A DNA stretch of 64,000 bases from Rubrivivax sp. (GTDB lineage Bacteria; Pseudomonadota; Gammaproteobacteria; Burkholderiales; Burkholderiaceae_C), in contig JAIXYO010000019.1 of NCBI GenBank assembly GCA_027490215.1, positions 79,273 through 143,272 on the forward strand. Direction: 5' to 3'. The translations under genes were made by a program, and so were the position numbers. The notes under the pieces were generated by a model. It was not told where the DNA came from, made no database searches, and worked only from the letters and a program-made list of their open reading frames with translations. Each line of letters begins with the position of its first letter. The first letter of the stretch is position 1. Positions 44,723 to 52,558 of this stretch are shown piece by piece.

Positions 44723-47038
44723 TCAAACCGAAGCCAACAGCGGCTCCGTCGGGGTGCCGACCGGCCCAGCAGCCGACGAATTCGGCGACGCATCGGCCGT
44801 GGTTTGAACTGCCGCAATCACGCCGGTGGTGACTGCCACTGGAAAAGTCTCGATCCCTGCAGCCATCAGTTCGTGAGAAATGCCCAGTGCCCAGGCACTG
44901 GCGATCGAAGCCAGCAGGACTTCAGCCGGATCGGCAACGGGCTTCACGGCGTGTGGCGGCACAGCGAACCGGCGGCTGGCATGGTCGACATTCGCACACA
45001 CCGTTTCGGCGGATCCTGTCGCCAGCACGGCCCAGCCGTCGCGCAGGAAGACGCCTCGACCACCTGTGGCGCGGTGCGCCACCAGTGCTTCATTTCCACC
45101 GTCACGGGCATAGAAGATCACCTCGCCGTCGCAGAGCGAAGCCATGTCGGCAATGCGGGGGTCAGCGGCATTGAGCACCCCGACACCGCTGGCAGTGACA
45201 ACATCGACCTGCGTTCGAAGCACCTTGACCAACTGGTCAGAGCCATAGACATCGTGGGTGGCCAGCACGGCCGCATCGTGCGGCGGCAGCGCGAGGTCGG
45301 TGACCACGCCGACATGGCAGCGGTCGTACGCCAGCCCATCATTCAACACCGACGGAGCACCGTTCTCGATCACGACGGCATCGACACTGCGGTTCATCAA
45401 CAGTCGGTGGCCGGCCTCCCAACGCGCGCCATCACTTCGGTCGATCTGTCGGCTGCCCAGGAACAGCCCGTCGCGGCAGGCCAGCCCGACGCGGCGACCG
45501 CTCAGGTGCAGCAACCAGGCCACCAGCCTGGCCATCGTGTGCGTACCAACCGAGCCCGCAATGCCGACGATGTCGATGCGCCCACTCTTGCCTTCGCTGT
45601 CCTCCTCCGGGAACAGGTGATCGACGATGGCGCGCCCGACCGGGCGCGGCATGCCTTCTGCGGGCTTCAGGTGCATCAGCAGACCTGGCCCGGCATTGAC
45701 TTCCACCACGGCGCCACCTTGCACGTGCAATGGCTTCGAGATGTCTTCAGCCACGACATCGATGCCTGCGATGTCAAGCCCGACCACGCGAGCGGCAAGC
45801 GCCACCTGATGCGCCACTTCGGGATGGACTTCGTCGGTGCAATCGATCGAGACATTGCCATTGCGCTGGATCAGCACACGGCGACCGGCAGCAGGCACAT
45901 CGCTTGGCGTCAGGCCCTGGCGCTGCAGATCGAGCATCACGGCCCCGTCGGTGGCGAGGTCGATCGGGCTGAGCGGGTGGTCTTCGGTCATGCCACGCCG
46001 TGGATCGGAGTTGATCTGGGTGTCGATCAGCTGGCTGACGCTGGAGCAGCCGTCGCCTGTGACGCAGGCCGACTCCCCGCGTGCCGCGGCAACGAGCTTG
46101 CCACCCACCACCAGCAGGCGGTGCTCATGGCCGCGGATGTAGCGCTCGACGATGACATCGCTGCCCTCAGGTTCGGCCACCGCGTAGGCAGCCTCGACAT
46201 CTTCCTGGGTCGTCAGGTCGAGCGTGACGCCGCGGCCGTGGTTGCCGTCGGTGGGCTTGACCACGACCGGCAGGCCAATTGCCTGCGCGGCCTCCCAGGC
46301 AGCGGCGGCACTGGACACGACCTCGCCCTCGGGGACCGGCACGCCGCATGACTTCAACAGCGTCTTGGTCAGATCCTTGTCACTGGCGATGCCTTCAGCG
46401 ATCGCGCTGGTGTCCTCGGTCTCCGCCGTCCAGATGCGGCGCTGCCGCGCACCATGGCCCAGTTGCACCAGATTGCCGGCATTCAGCCGGATGTGCGGAA
46501 TGCCGCGTTCGGTCGCGGCCGCGACGATGCTGGCCGTGCTGGGGCCGAAATAGCAGTCGTCGATCTTCTCGCGAACTTGCTCGACGGCGGCGCTCAGATC
46601 GAAGGACACGTCGTTGATCGTGGACATCACCAAGCGATGACCGGCAGTCAGCGCCGCACGGGCCACATGCTCATCACGGGCACGAAACACCATGCGATAG
46701 ACACCGCGCTGCGAGGTGCTGCGGGTCTGGCCGAAGCCCGTAGGCATGCCCGCCAGGTTCAGCAACTCGATCACCACATGCTCCAGCACATGGCCGGCCC
46801 AGGTACCCGATTGCAGCCGCTCGAGGAAGCCGCCACGCTCACCCACACCGCAGTGATGTTCGACCAGGGCCGGCAGCAGGGCTACCAGGCGCTCATTGAA
46901 GCCTGGCAGCAGGTGGCTCGGGTGGTCTTCCAGTTCTCCCAGATCCAGCCAGGTTTCCAACGCTGGACGGTAGGTCCAGATGTTGGGGCCGCGCAGGTAA
47001 GTGATGCGAAGCAGGCGTATGTCGTCGAATGTCTTCAT
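44723..47038 (-). CDS. Second cyanophycin synthetase paralogue (CphA') with degenerate Mur-ligase domain
   Basis: A 771-residue paralogue of the downstream CphA. The N-terminal and ATP-grasp domains are well kept (LRITYLRGPNIWTYRP at 10-25, VVVKPTDGNHGRGV, VERYIRGHEHRLLVVG, VVEVNAGPGLLMHL). The Mur-ligase part has lost its P-loop: where GTNGKTT is expected it reads GSVGTHT (about 495-501), without the ATP-binding Lys. The C-terminal Mur domain is cut short, ending soon after HELMAAGIETFPVAV. It could ligate only one amino acid, act as a regulatory subunit, or use the ATP-grasp site alone. First gene of the pair; divergent from the ABC transporter gene. Confidence 0.9.
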   Translation of the reverse strand: MKTFDDIRLLRITYLRGPNIWTYRPALETWLDLGELEDHPSHLLPGFNERLVALLPALVEHHCGVGERGGFLERLQSGTWAGHVLEHVVIELLNLAGMPTGFGQTRSTSQRGVYRMVFRARDEHVARAALTAGHRLVMSTINDVSFDLSAAVEQVREKIDDCYFGPSTASIVAAATERGIPHIRLNAGNLVQLGHGARQRRIWTAETEDTSAIAEGIASDKDLTKTLLKSCGVPVPEGEVVSSAAAAWEAAQAIGLPVVVKPTDGNHGRGVTLDLTTQEDVEAAYAVAEPEGSDVIVERYIRGHEHRLLVVGGKLVAAARGESACVTGDGCSSVSQLIDTQINSDPRRGMTEDHPLSPIDLATDGAVMLDLQRQGLTPSDVPAAGRRVLIQRNGNVSIDCTDEVHPEVAHQVALAARVVGLDIAGIDVVAEDISKPLHVQGGAVVEVNAGPGLLMHLKPAEGMPRPVGRAIVDHLFPEEDSEGKSGRIDIVGIAGSVGTHTMARLVAWLLHLSGRRVGLACRDGLFLGSRQIDRSDGARWEAGHRLLMNRSVDAVVIENGAPSVLNDGLAYDRCHVGVVTDLALPPHDAAVLATHDVYGSDQLVKVLRTQVDVVTASGVGVLNAADPRIADMASLCDGEVIFYARDGGNEALVAHRATGGRGVFLRDGWAVLATGSAETVCANVDHASRRFAVPPHAVKPVADPAEVLLASIASAWALGISHELMAAGIETFPVAVTTGVIAAVQTTADASPNSSAAGPVGTPTEPLLASV

Positions 47039-47136
47039 GTTTTGGGAATGGTGTTCTCAAGGCGGGCCTCTCGGCGAGAATCGCGGGCCCTGTTCGATGG
47101 CAATGGCATCTGTTCCGTCGGCGACGCAATCTTCAC

Positions 47137-49503
47137 ATGCAGCATTCCCATCCAATTCAAGACCTTGCTCCTGCGCTGCCTGTCCCCGTGAGCCCCGGAG
47201 GTGTGCCGCTCGAGTCCGACGAGAACGCGCTCGGAACGCTGCTGGTTGACCTGTCACCGCAACTCCAGTACGCCGACGGGCAATTGGTGCTGACGGATCG
47301 CCGCTTGCTGGCGCGTCAGCCCGGGGCAGACGCCAGCCCAGCAGCATGGACGAGCTGGCAACTGGACGAACCTGCCGCCGGGCGGCTTCAACTGCGGCAC
47401 AGCGATCACGGCGGAGTCGGCACGCTGGCACTTCACAACGACCGCGGCCGGCTGGCCTTCTGGCGCTTCACGCTGGCGCAAAACGTCTACGCACTGCGCC
47501 TGGTGAACCTGTTTGAAATGCAGCAGGCCCGCCGTTTGGTGGCAGGCAGCACGTCCGAGGATCATTCGAGCAACGATGACCCCGCACTGTGTCCGTCGTG
47601 CAAGGCGCCGCTGCCGCCCGACAGCGAGGACTGCCCGGTGTGCAGCCGCGAAGTCCAGGCGGTGCCCTCGACCTGGGTGCTGCTGCGCCTGTGGCGCTTC
47701 GCACGCCCCTACCGCAAGCAGCTGGCGGCCGGATTCGCCCTGACGCTGGCCTCGACCGCCGCGACGCTGGTGCCGCCTTATCTGGCGATTCCGCTGATGG
47801 ACGACATCCTGATCCCGTTCCAGAACGGCCAGCAGATCGATCCGATGCATGTCGCGCTCTACCTGGGCGGCCTGTTGCTGGCCGCAGTTCTGGCCTGGGG
47901 CCTGGGCTGGGCGCGGACCTATCTGCTGGCGCTGGTCAGCGAGCGGATCGGTGCCGACCTGCGGACCGCCACCTTCGAACATCTTCTGCAGCTGTCACTC
48001 GACTACTTCGGCGGCAAACGCACCGGCGACTTGATGGCGCGCATCGGCAGTGAAACTGATCGCATCTGTGTTTTTCTATCGCTGCATGCACTCGATTTCG
48101 CCACCGACGTGCTGATGATCGTGATGACGGCCGTCATCCTGTTTTCGATCAACCCCTGGCTGGCGGTGGTCACGCTGCTGCCGCTGCCATTCATCGGCTG
48201 GATGATCCACACCGTGCGCGACCGCTTGCGCACCGGCTTCGAGAAGATCGACCGGGTCTGGTCCGAGGTCACCAATGTGCTGGCCGACACGATTCCGGGC
48301 ATCCGAGTGGTCAAGGCCTTTGCGCAGGAGGGCCGGGAAGCACAGCGCTTCAAGGCGGCCAACCAGAGCAATCTGCAGGTCAACGACCGCCTGAACAAGA
48401 CCTGGTCGTTGTTCACGCCCACGGTGTCGCTGCTGACCGAGATCGGTCTGCTGGTGGTCTGGGCCTTCGGCATCTGGCAGGTGTCGAAGCACGAGATCAC
48501 CGTGGGCGTGCTGACCGCTTTCATCGCGTACATCGGTCGGTTCTACGGTCGGCTCGACTCGATGAGCCGCATCGTCTCGGTGACACAGAAGGCCGCAGCG
48601 GGCGCCAAGCGGATCTTCGACATCCTCGACCATGTGTCGAACGTCCCGGAGCCAGCGACTCCGGTGCCGCTGGCCCAGCCACAGGGCGGCATCGAACTGG
48701 CAGGCATCGGGTTTCGCTACGGCAACCGCTCGGTGATCCGCGGGCTGCAGCTCGAGATTCGGCCCGGCGAGATGATCGGGCTGGTCGGCCACAGTGGCTC
48801 GGGCAAGAGCACGCTGGTCAATCTGATCTGCCGCTTCTACGACGTGACCGACGGCGCCATCAAGGTCGACGGCATCGACATTCGTCGTTACGGCGTGGCC
48901 GACTACCGGCGCCACATCGGTCTGGTGCTGCAGGAACCCTTCCTGTTCTTCGGCACGATCGCCGAAAACATCGCCTACGGCCAACCCAAGGCCAGCCGGT
49001 CAGACATCGTCGCCGCCGCGCGCGCCGCGCATGCGCATGAATTCATCCTGCGACTGCCGCAGGGCTACGACTCATTGGTCGGTGAGCGCGGCCAGGGACT
49101 CTCCGGCGGTGAGCGCCAGCGCATCAGCATTGCGCGCGCGCTGTTGATCGATCCGCGCATCCTGATCCTCGATGAGGCCACCTCGTCGGTGGACACCGAG
49201 ACCGAAAAGGAAATCCAGAATGCGCTCGACAACCTGGTGCAGGGCCGCACGACGATCGCCATCGCGCACCGGCTGTCGACCTTGCGCAAGGCGGATCGGC
49301 TGGTCGTGATGGACCGAGGGCAGATCGTCGAGGTCGGCCCGCACGACGAGTTGATGGCCAGGCGCGGTGCCTATTGGCGACTGCACGAAGCACAAGCGCG
49401 TCAGGCCGCGACGGACGGCTGGGTGGCGCACAGCGGCCCGATCGAGGTGCCCCCATCGGCAACGGCGGCCGGGGCGTCGAGTCACAGCGAGTTGCCCGCA
49501 TGA
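47137..49503 (+). CDS. ABC transporter (membrane plus ATPase) with zinc-ribbon insert, cyanophycin-locus associated
   Basis: A 788-residue half-transporter. Residues 1-145 are a soluble domain unlike standard exporters (LLVDLSPQLQYADGQLVLTDRR). A zinc ribbon follows with Cys152, Cys155, Cys166 and Cys169 (CPSCKAPLP, CPVCSRE). A six-helix exporter membrane domain (about 185-480) and an ATPase come next, with Walker A GHSGSGKST at 551-559, signature LSGGERQR near 655-662 and Walker B ILILDEATS near 672-680. The DUF1854 gene overlaps its stop. Such genes are, as I recall, repeatedly found beside cyanophycin synthetases in betaproteobacteria; substrate and direction are unknown. ATG 47137 is preferred. 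Confidence 0.88.
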   Translation: MQHSHPIQDLAPALPVPVSPGGVPLESDENALGTLLVDLSPQLQYADGQLVLTDRRLLARQPGADASPAAWTSWQLDEPAAGRLQLRHSDHGGVGTLALHNDRGRLAFWRFTLAQNVYALRLVNLFEMQQARRLVAGSTSEDHSSNDDPALCPSCKAPLPPDSEDCPVCSREVQAVPSTWVLLRLWRFARPYRKQLAAGFALTLASTAATLVPPYLAIPLMDDILIPFQNGQQIDPMHVALYLGGLLLAAVLAWGLGWARTYLLALVSERIGADLRTATFEHLLQLSLDYFGGKRTGDLMARIGSETDRICVFLSLHALDFATDVLMIVMTAVILFSINPWLAVVTLLPLPFIGWMIHTVRDRLRTGFEKIDRVWSEVTNVLADTIPGIRVVKAFAQEGREAQRFKAANQSNLQVNDRLNKTWSLFTPTVSLLTEIGLLVVWAFGIWQVSKHEITVGVLTAFIAYIGRFYGRLDSMSRIVSVTQKAAAGAKRIFDILDHVSNVPEPATPVPLAQPQGGIELAGIGFRYGNRSVIRGLQLEIRPGEMIGLVGHSGSGKSTLVNLICRFYDVTDGAIKVDGIDIRRYGVADYRRHIGLVLQEPFLFFGTIAENIAYGQPKASRSDIVAAARAAHAHEFILRLPQGYDSLVGERGQGLSGGERQRISIARALLIDPRILILDEATSSVDTETEKEIQNALDNLVQGRTTIAIAHRLSTLRKADRLVVMDRGQIVEVGPHDELMARRGAYWRLHEAQARQAATDGWVAHSGPIEVPPSATAAGASSHSELPA

Positions 49504-49979
49504 ACGAGGCGTCCTTTCAGCCCTTTCAACTGGAGCGAGATGCCCATGGTCGCCTGGTGCTGACCACCGCTGACGGCATGCGCCACCCGGGTGTGGTGCC
49601 GGTGCGGGCATTTCCGATCGCGGCGCCGAACGAGGGGCTTTCGCTGGTCGATGGCGATGGCCGCGAGGTCGCCTGGGTCGAGGCACTCGACAAGCTGCCG
49701 CCGCCGCTGCGCGCGCTGATTACCGAGGAACTGCTCAGCCGCGAGTTCACGCCGGTGATACGGCGCATCGTGTCGGTGTCGACGTTTTCAACCCCCAGCA
49801 TCTGGCAGGTCGACACCGACCGGGGGGTCACCAGCTTCGTGCTGAAGGGCGAGGAAGACATCCGGCGATTGAACGACGGGGCACTGTGGATCGCCGACAG
49901 CCATGGCATCCAGTTCATCGTGCGTGACCGCAGAGCGCTGGACCCGCGGTCGCGCCGCCTGCTGGGCCGCTTCCTTTGA
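49500..49979 (+). CDS. DUF1854 family protein, cyanophycin-locus associated
   Basis: A 159-residue soluble protein with no signal or membrane segment. FQPFQLERDAHGRLVL opens it. VPVRAFPIAAPNEGLSLVDGDG and EVAWVEALDKLPPPLRALI follow, then VDTDRGVTSFVLKGEEDIRRL and ADSHGIQFIVRDRRALDPRS. These fit DUF1854. The start overlaps the transporter stop as ATGA, so the two products are made together. The transporter's N-terminal domain shares the same style of short beta strands, which hints at direct contact. Function unknown. Confidence 0.85.
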   Translation: MNEASFQPFQLERDAHGRLVLTTADGMRHPGVVPVRAFPIAAPNEGLSLVDGDGREVAWVEALDKLPPPLRALITEELLSREFTPVIRRIVSVSTFSTPSIWQVDTDRGVTSFVLKGEEDIRRLNDGALWIADSHGIQFIVRDRRALDPRSRRLLGRFL

Positions 49980-50022
49980 GTCGCCGGGAGCAGCAGGCCT
50001 GGCTGAACAGCAGCACCTGCGC

Positions 50023-52251
50023 TCAGGAACCGCTCTCGATCCAGTCCCCGGTGTCCGGCAGGTCCTGCTCGAAGTCGGGCCCGCGATCGAGCAGCGCATC
50101 GAACGACAAGGCATCGAGCGCTGGCGCGCACAGCCCACCCTGGTACTGCGTACAACCCGTATTCAGCATGAACAGCCGCTGCGCTTCGGTCTCCACACCC
50201 TCGGCCACCATGTCGAGGTGCAGCGCCTTGCCCAGGTTGACGATCGCGTTGACGATCCCGACATCAACCTCGTCGTCAGGCAGCCCCTGGATAAAGCTGC
50301 GATCGATCTTCAGCCGCCCGATCGGGAAACGCTTCAGGTAGGCGAGGCTGGAGTAGCCAGTGCCGAAGTCGTCGATAGCCAGCTTGACGCCCAGTTCCGC
50401 GAGCGCCTGCAGGCGGTGCAGTGCTTCCTGCGCATCCTGAACAAGGATGGATTCGGTCAGCTCCAGTTCGAGCCTCTGGGGTTCGAGCCCGGCTTCAGCC
50501 AGTGCGCGAGCCACGCTGTCGACGAAGTCGGCCTGCTGGAATTGCAGCGCAGACACATTGATGGACATCAGCAACTCGCGGCCCTGCTCGCGCCAGAGGG
50601 CCGCCTGCTGCACCGCTTGCTGAAGCACCCAGGCACCGATCGCGACGATGAAGCCGCTGCGCTCGGCGACCGGGATGAACTCGGTGGGCGAGACATCACC
50701 CAGTTCAGGATCGCGCCAGCGTATCAGCGCCTCGGCGCCGACGATCTCGCCGCTCTTGAGGTCAACCTGCGGCTGGTAATGCAGCCGGAACCGACCGGAC
50801 GCCAGCGCCTGGCGCATCGCCAGGTCGAGCTTCATGCGGGTGCGCAAGGTGACCACCGTGGCGCCGACGCGTTGCTGATGCAAGCGAAATCCCGCGCCAC
50901 CGGCCGCTTTCATGTCGGCCATCGCCGCATCGGCCGCCTGCAACAGCTCTTCAGCTGTGCTGCCATCGCCGGGATACAGCGAGATGCCAACGCTGGCGGT
51001 CACTGTCAGGTTCACCCCGTCAATCACGAAAGGTGGCTGCAGGGACTCGATGACCCGACGGGCGGCCCCTTCGGCACGCTGCATGTCGGCTTGATGCAGC
51101 AGCATGAGGTACTCGTCGTCGCCAAGGCGGCAGACGGTGTCGACCTGACGCATCGTCGCCGTCAGCCTCCTGGCGACCTCAATGAGCAGGCGATCGCCAG
51201 CGGCCGGGCCGAGCGCATCATTGATGGGCTTGAAACGGTCGAGGTTCAGGTGAAGCAAAGCGAACGCAATGCCTTCGCGCTGCGCCAGCGCCAGCGCATA
51301 GTCGATACGGTCGGCCACCAGTTGTCGACTCGGCAGGCCGGTCAGCGCGTCATTGCTGGACGTCGGCTGCGAGTGGCGCTGTACCTCGTGGCTCTCGGTC
51401 ACGTCCTGGAAGGCGTAAACGCGCCCGATGGTCTGGCCCCGGGTGCGTTGCGGTAGCGAGCGGCGTTCAAACACCTTGCCACTGCGCAGGTTCAGGACGT
51501 CGGTGCCCTCAAGCGAAGGCGACTCCGTCAGCGCCTGCAAGCGCTTGCTGTAGGTCACTGGGTCGGCCACGCGCCGCAGCATCCAGGCAGCAACAGCAAC
51601 GTTGTCGCGTTCGGCCAGCAAGGCCTGAGGCAACTCCCAGAGGGTGGCAAAACGGGGGTTGAAGTTGACGATGCCGCCGTTCAGGTCGAGGACCAGGATG
51701 CCGTCGGTCGAGGAGTCGAGCGTGGCGCGCAATTCCGACAGGCGCTCCTCCAGCTCAGCCTGTGCGCGCAACTCCGGACGGCGGTCGCGCATCACGACCA
51801 GGTAGACACCGTAGCGCGAATCGGCCAGTGCGCCCGGGTTGATGCGGGTGACACGGCGCAGCACCGGCACCAACTTGCCCTCGGCATCGCTGAGCACCGT
51901 CTGTACGTCGGCGGAGTCCATCGCGCCGCTGCGTGTCGCTTCCCAGAACACCACATCCTGCGGCGTCGCCGCGAGGGCCAGCGCATCGGTTCGGCACAGC
52001 GCGGACACATCGATGCCCAGCAAGGCCGCAGCCTGCGAATTGGCCGCCAGCACGCGCAGGCTCTGCGGCTCGACCAGCCACGCAGCGTCGAGCAATCCCT
52101 CGATCAGCGGGGACATCTCGATCGACGGGCTGTCGCCATCTTCACCTGCCGCACCACCCGGTGTCGACTGCGCAGCAATGACTCGTGGCTTGGACGGCGC
52201 AGAGCCTGCCGCCCCGCCTTGGAGCGCATAAGGTGTGCGCTTTCCTGTCAC
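50023..52251 (-). CDS. PAS-GGDEF-EAL protein (cyclic-di-GMP phosphodiesterase, degenerate GGDEF)
   Basis: A protein of about 742 residues. Two PAS-like regions come first (AAWLVEPQSLRVLAANSQA and DGILVLDLNGGIVNFNPRFA). The GGDEF domain has NDALTGLPSRQLVADRIDYA but its active-site loop reads LGDDEYL near 374, so cyclase activity is unlikely. The EAL domain keeps GAEALIRW (near 503), ELTESILV, AIDDFGTGYSSLAYL and LKIDRSFI. It probably hydrolyses c-di-GMP. GTG 52251 is a tentative start; frames reach 52455 (TTG) with an ATG at 52413, but the extra residues look non-coding. No membrane segment. Confidence 0.82.
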   Translation of the reverse strand: MTGKRTPYALQGGAAGSAPSKPRVIAAQSTPGGAAGEDGDSPSIEMSPLIEGLLDAAWLVEPQSLRVLAANSQAAALLGIDVSALCRTDALALAATPQDVVFWEATRSGAMDSADVQTVLSDAEGKLVPVLRRVTRINPGALADSRYGVYLVVMRDRRPELRAQAELEERLSELRATLDSSTDGILVLDLNGGIVNFNPRFATLWELPQALLAERDNVAVAAWMLRRVADPVTYSKRLQALTESPSLEGTDVLNLRSGKVFERRSLPQRTRGQTIGRVYAFQDVTESHEVQRHSQPTSSNDALTGLPSRQLVADRIDYALALAQREGIAFALLHLNLDRFKPINDALGPAAGDRLLIEVARRLTATMRQVDTVCRLGDDEYLMLLHQADMQRAEGAARRVIESLQPPFVIDGVNLTVTASVGISLYPGDGSTAEELLQAADAAMADMKAAGGAGFRLHQQRVGATVVTLRTRMKLDLAMRQALASGRFRLHYQPQVDLKSGEIVGAEALIRWRDPELGDVSPTEFIPVAERSGFIVAIGAWVLQQAVQQAALWREQGRELLMSINVSALQFQQADFVDSVARALAEAGLEPQRLELELTESILVQDAQEALHRLQALAELGVKLAIDDFGTGYSSLAYLKRFPIGRLKIDRSFIQGLPDDEVDVGIVNAIVNLGKALHLDMVAEGVETEAQRLFMLNTGCTQYQGGLCAPALDALSFDALLDRGPDFEQDLPDTGDWIESGS

Positions 52252-52558
52252 CGCAGCGCCCCCGGCGCGCGTGCGCTGGCGAAGCAGCAGCTCAGTGGCG
52301 GCCGGAGCGATTTCTGTGCAGAACTTTGCAGTGTGAGAGTGAGTTGCATGACTGCTGCCGTCAAACCAGGCCGACGAGGCGTGGCGTGATCGAAGGATCG
52401 GCACCGGGACCATAAAGTTGAGCGGCGAGTCCAGACGGATAGTCCTGACGCCCAACTTTGAGTGATCAACATCACGATCCGAGGCTGCGAAAAATCCACG
52501 TGCAAGGCTATCAGCGTGGCGACACCATCGGAAACCACCTTGACCAATGCAACCGAAT
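52252..52558. other. Intergenic region between the EAL protein and histidine kinase genes
   Basis: 307 bases if the GTG start at 52251 is right. Parts could be coding if the EAL protein starts at 52413 or 52455. GC is lower around 52320-52345 and 52450-52510, suggesting promoter DNA. No clear promoter boxes or hairpin terminator after the kinase gene were seen. Confidence 0.4.

Noticed and set aside
43212..44807. A 531-residue plus-strand frame over cphA
   Set aside because: Antisense shadow of the cyanophycin synthetase gene.
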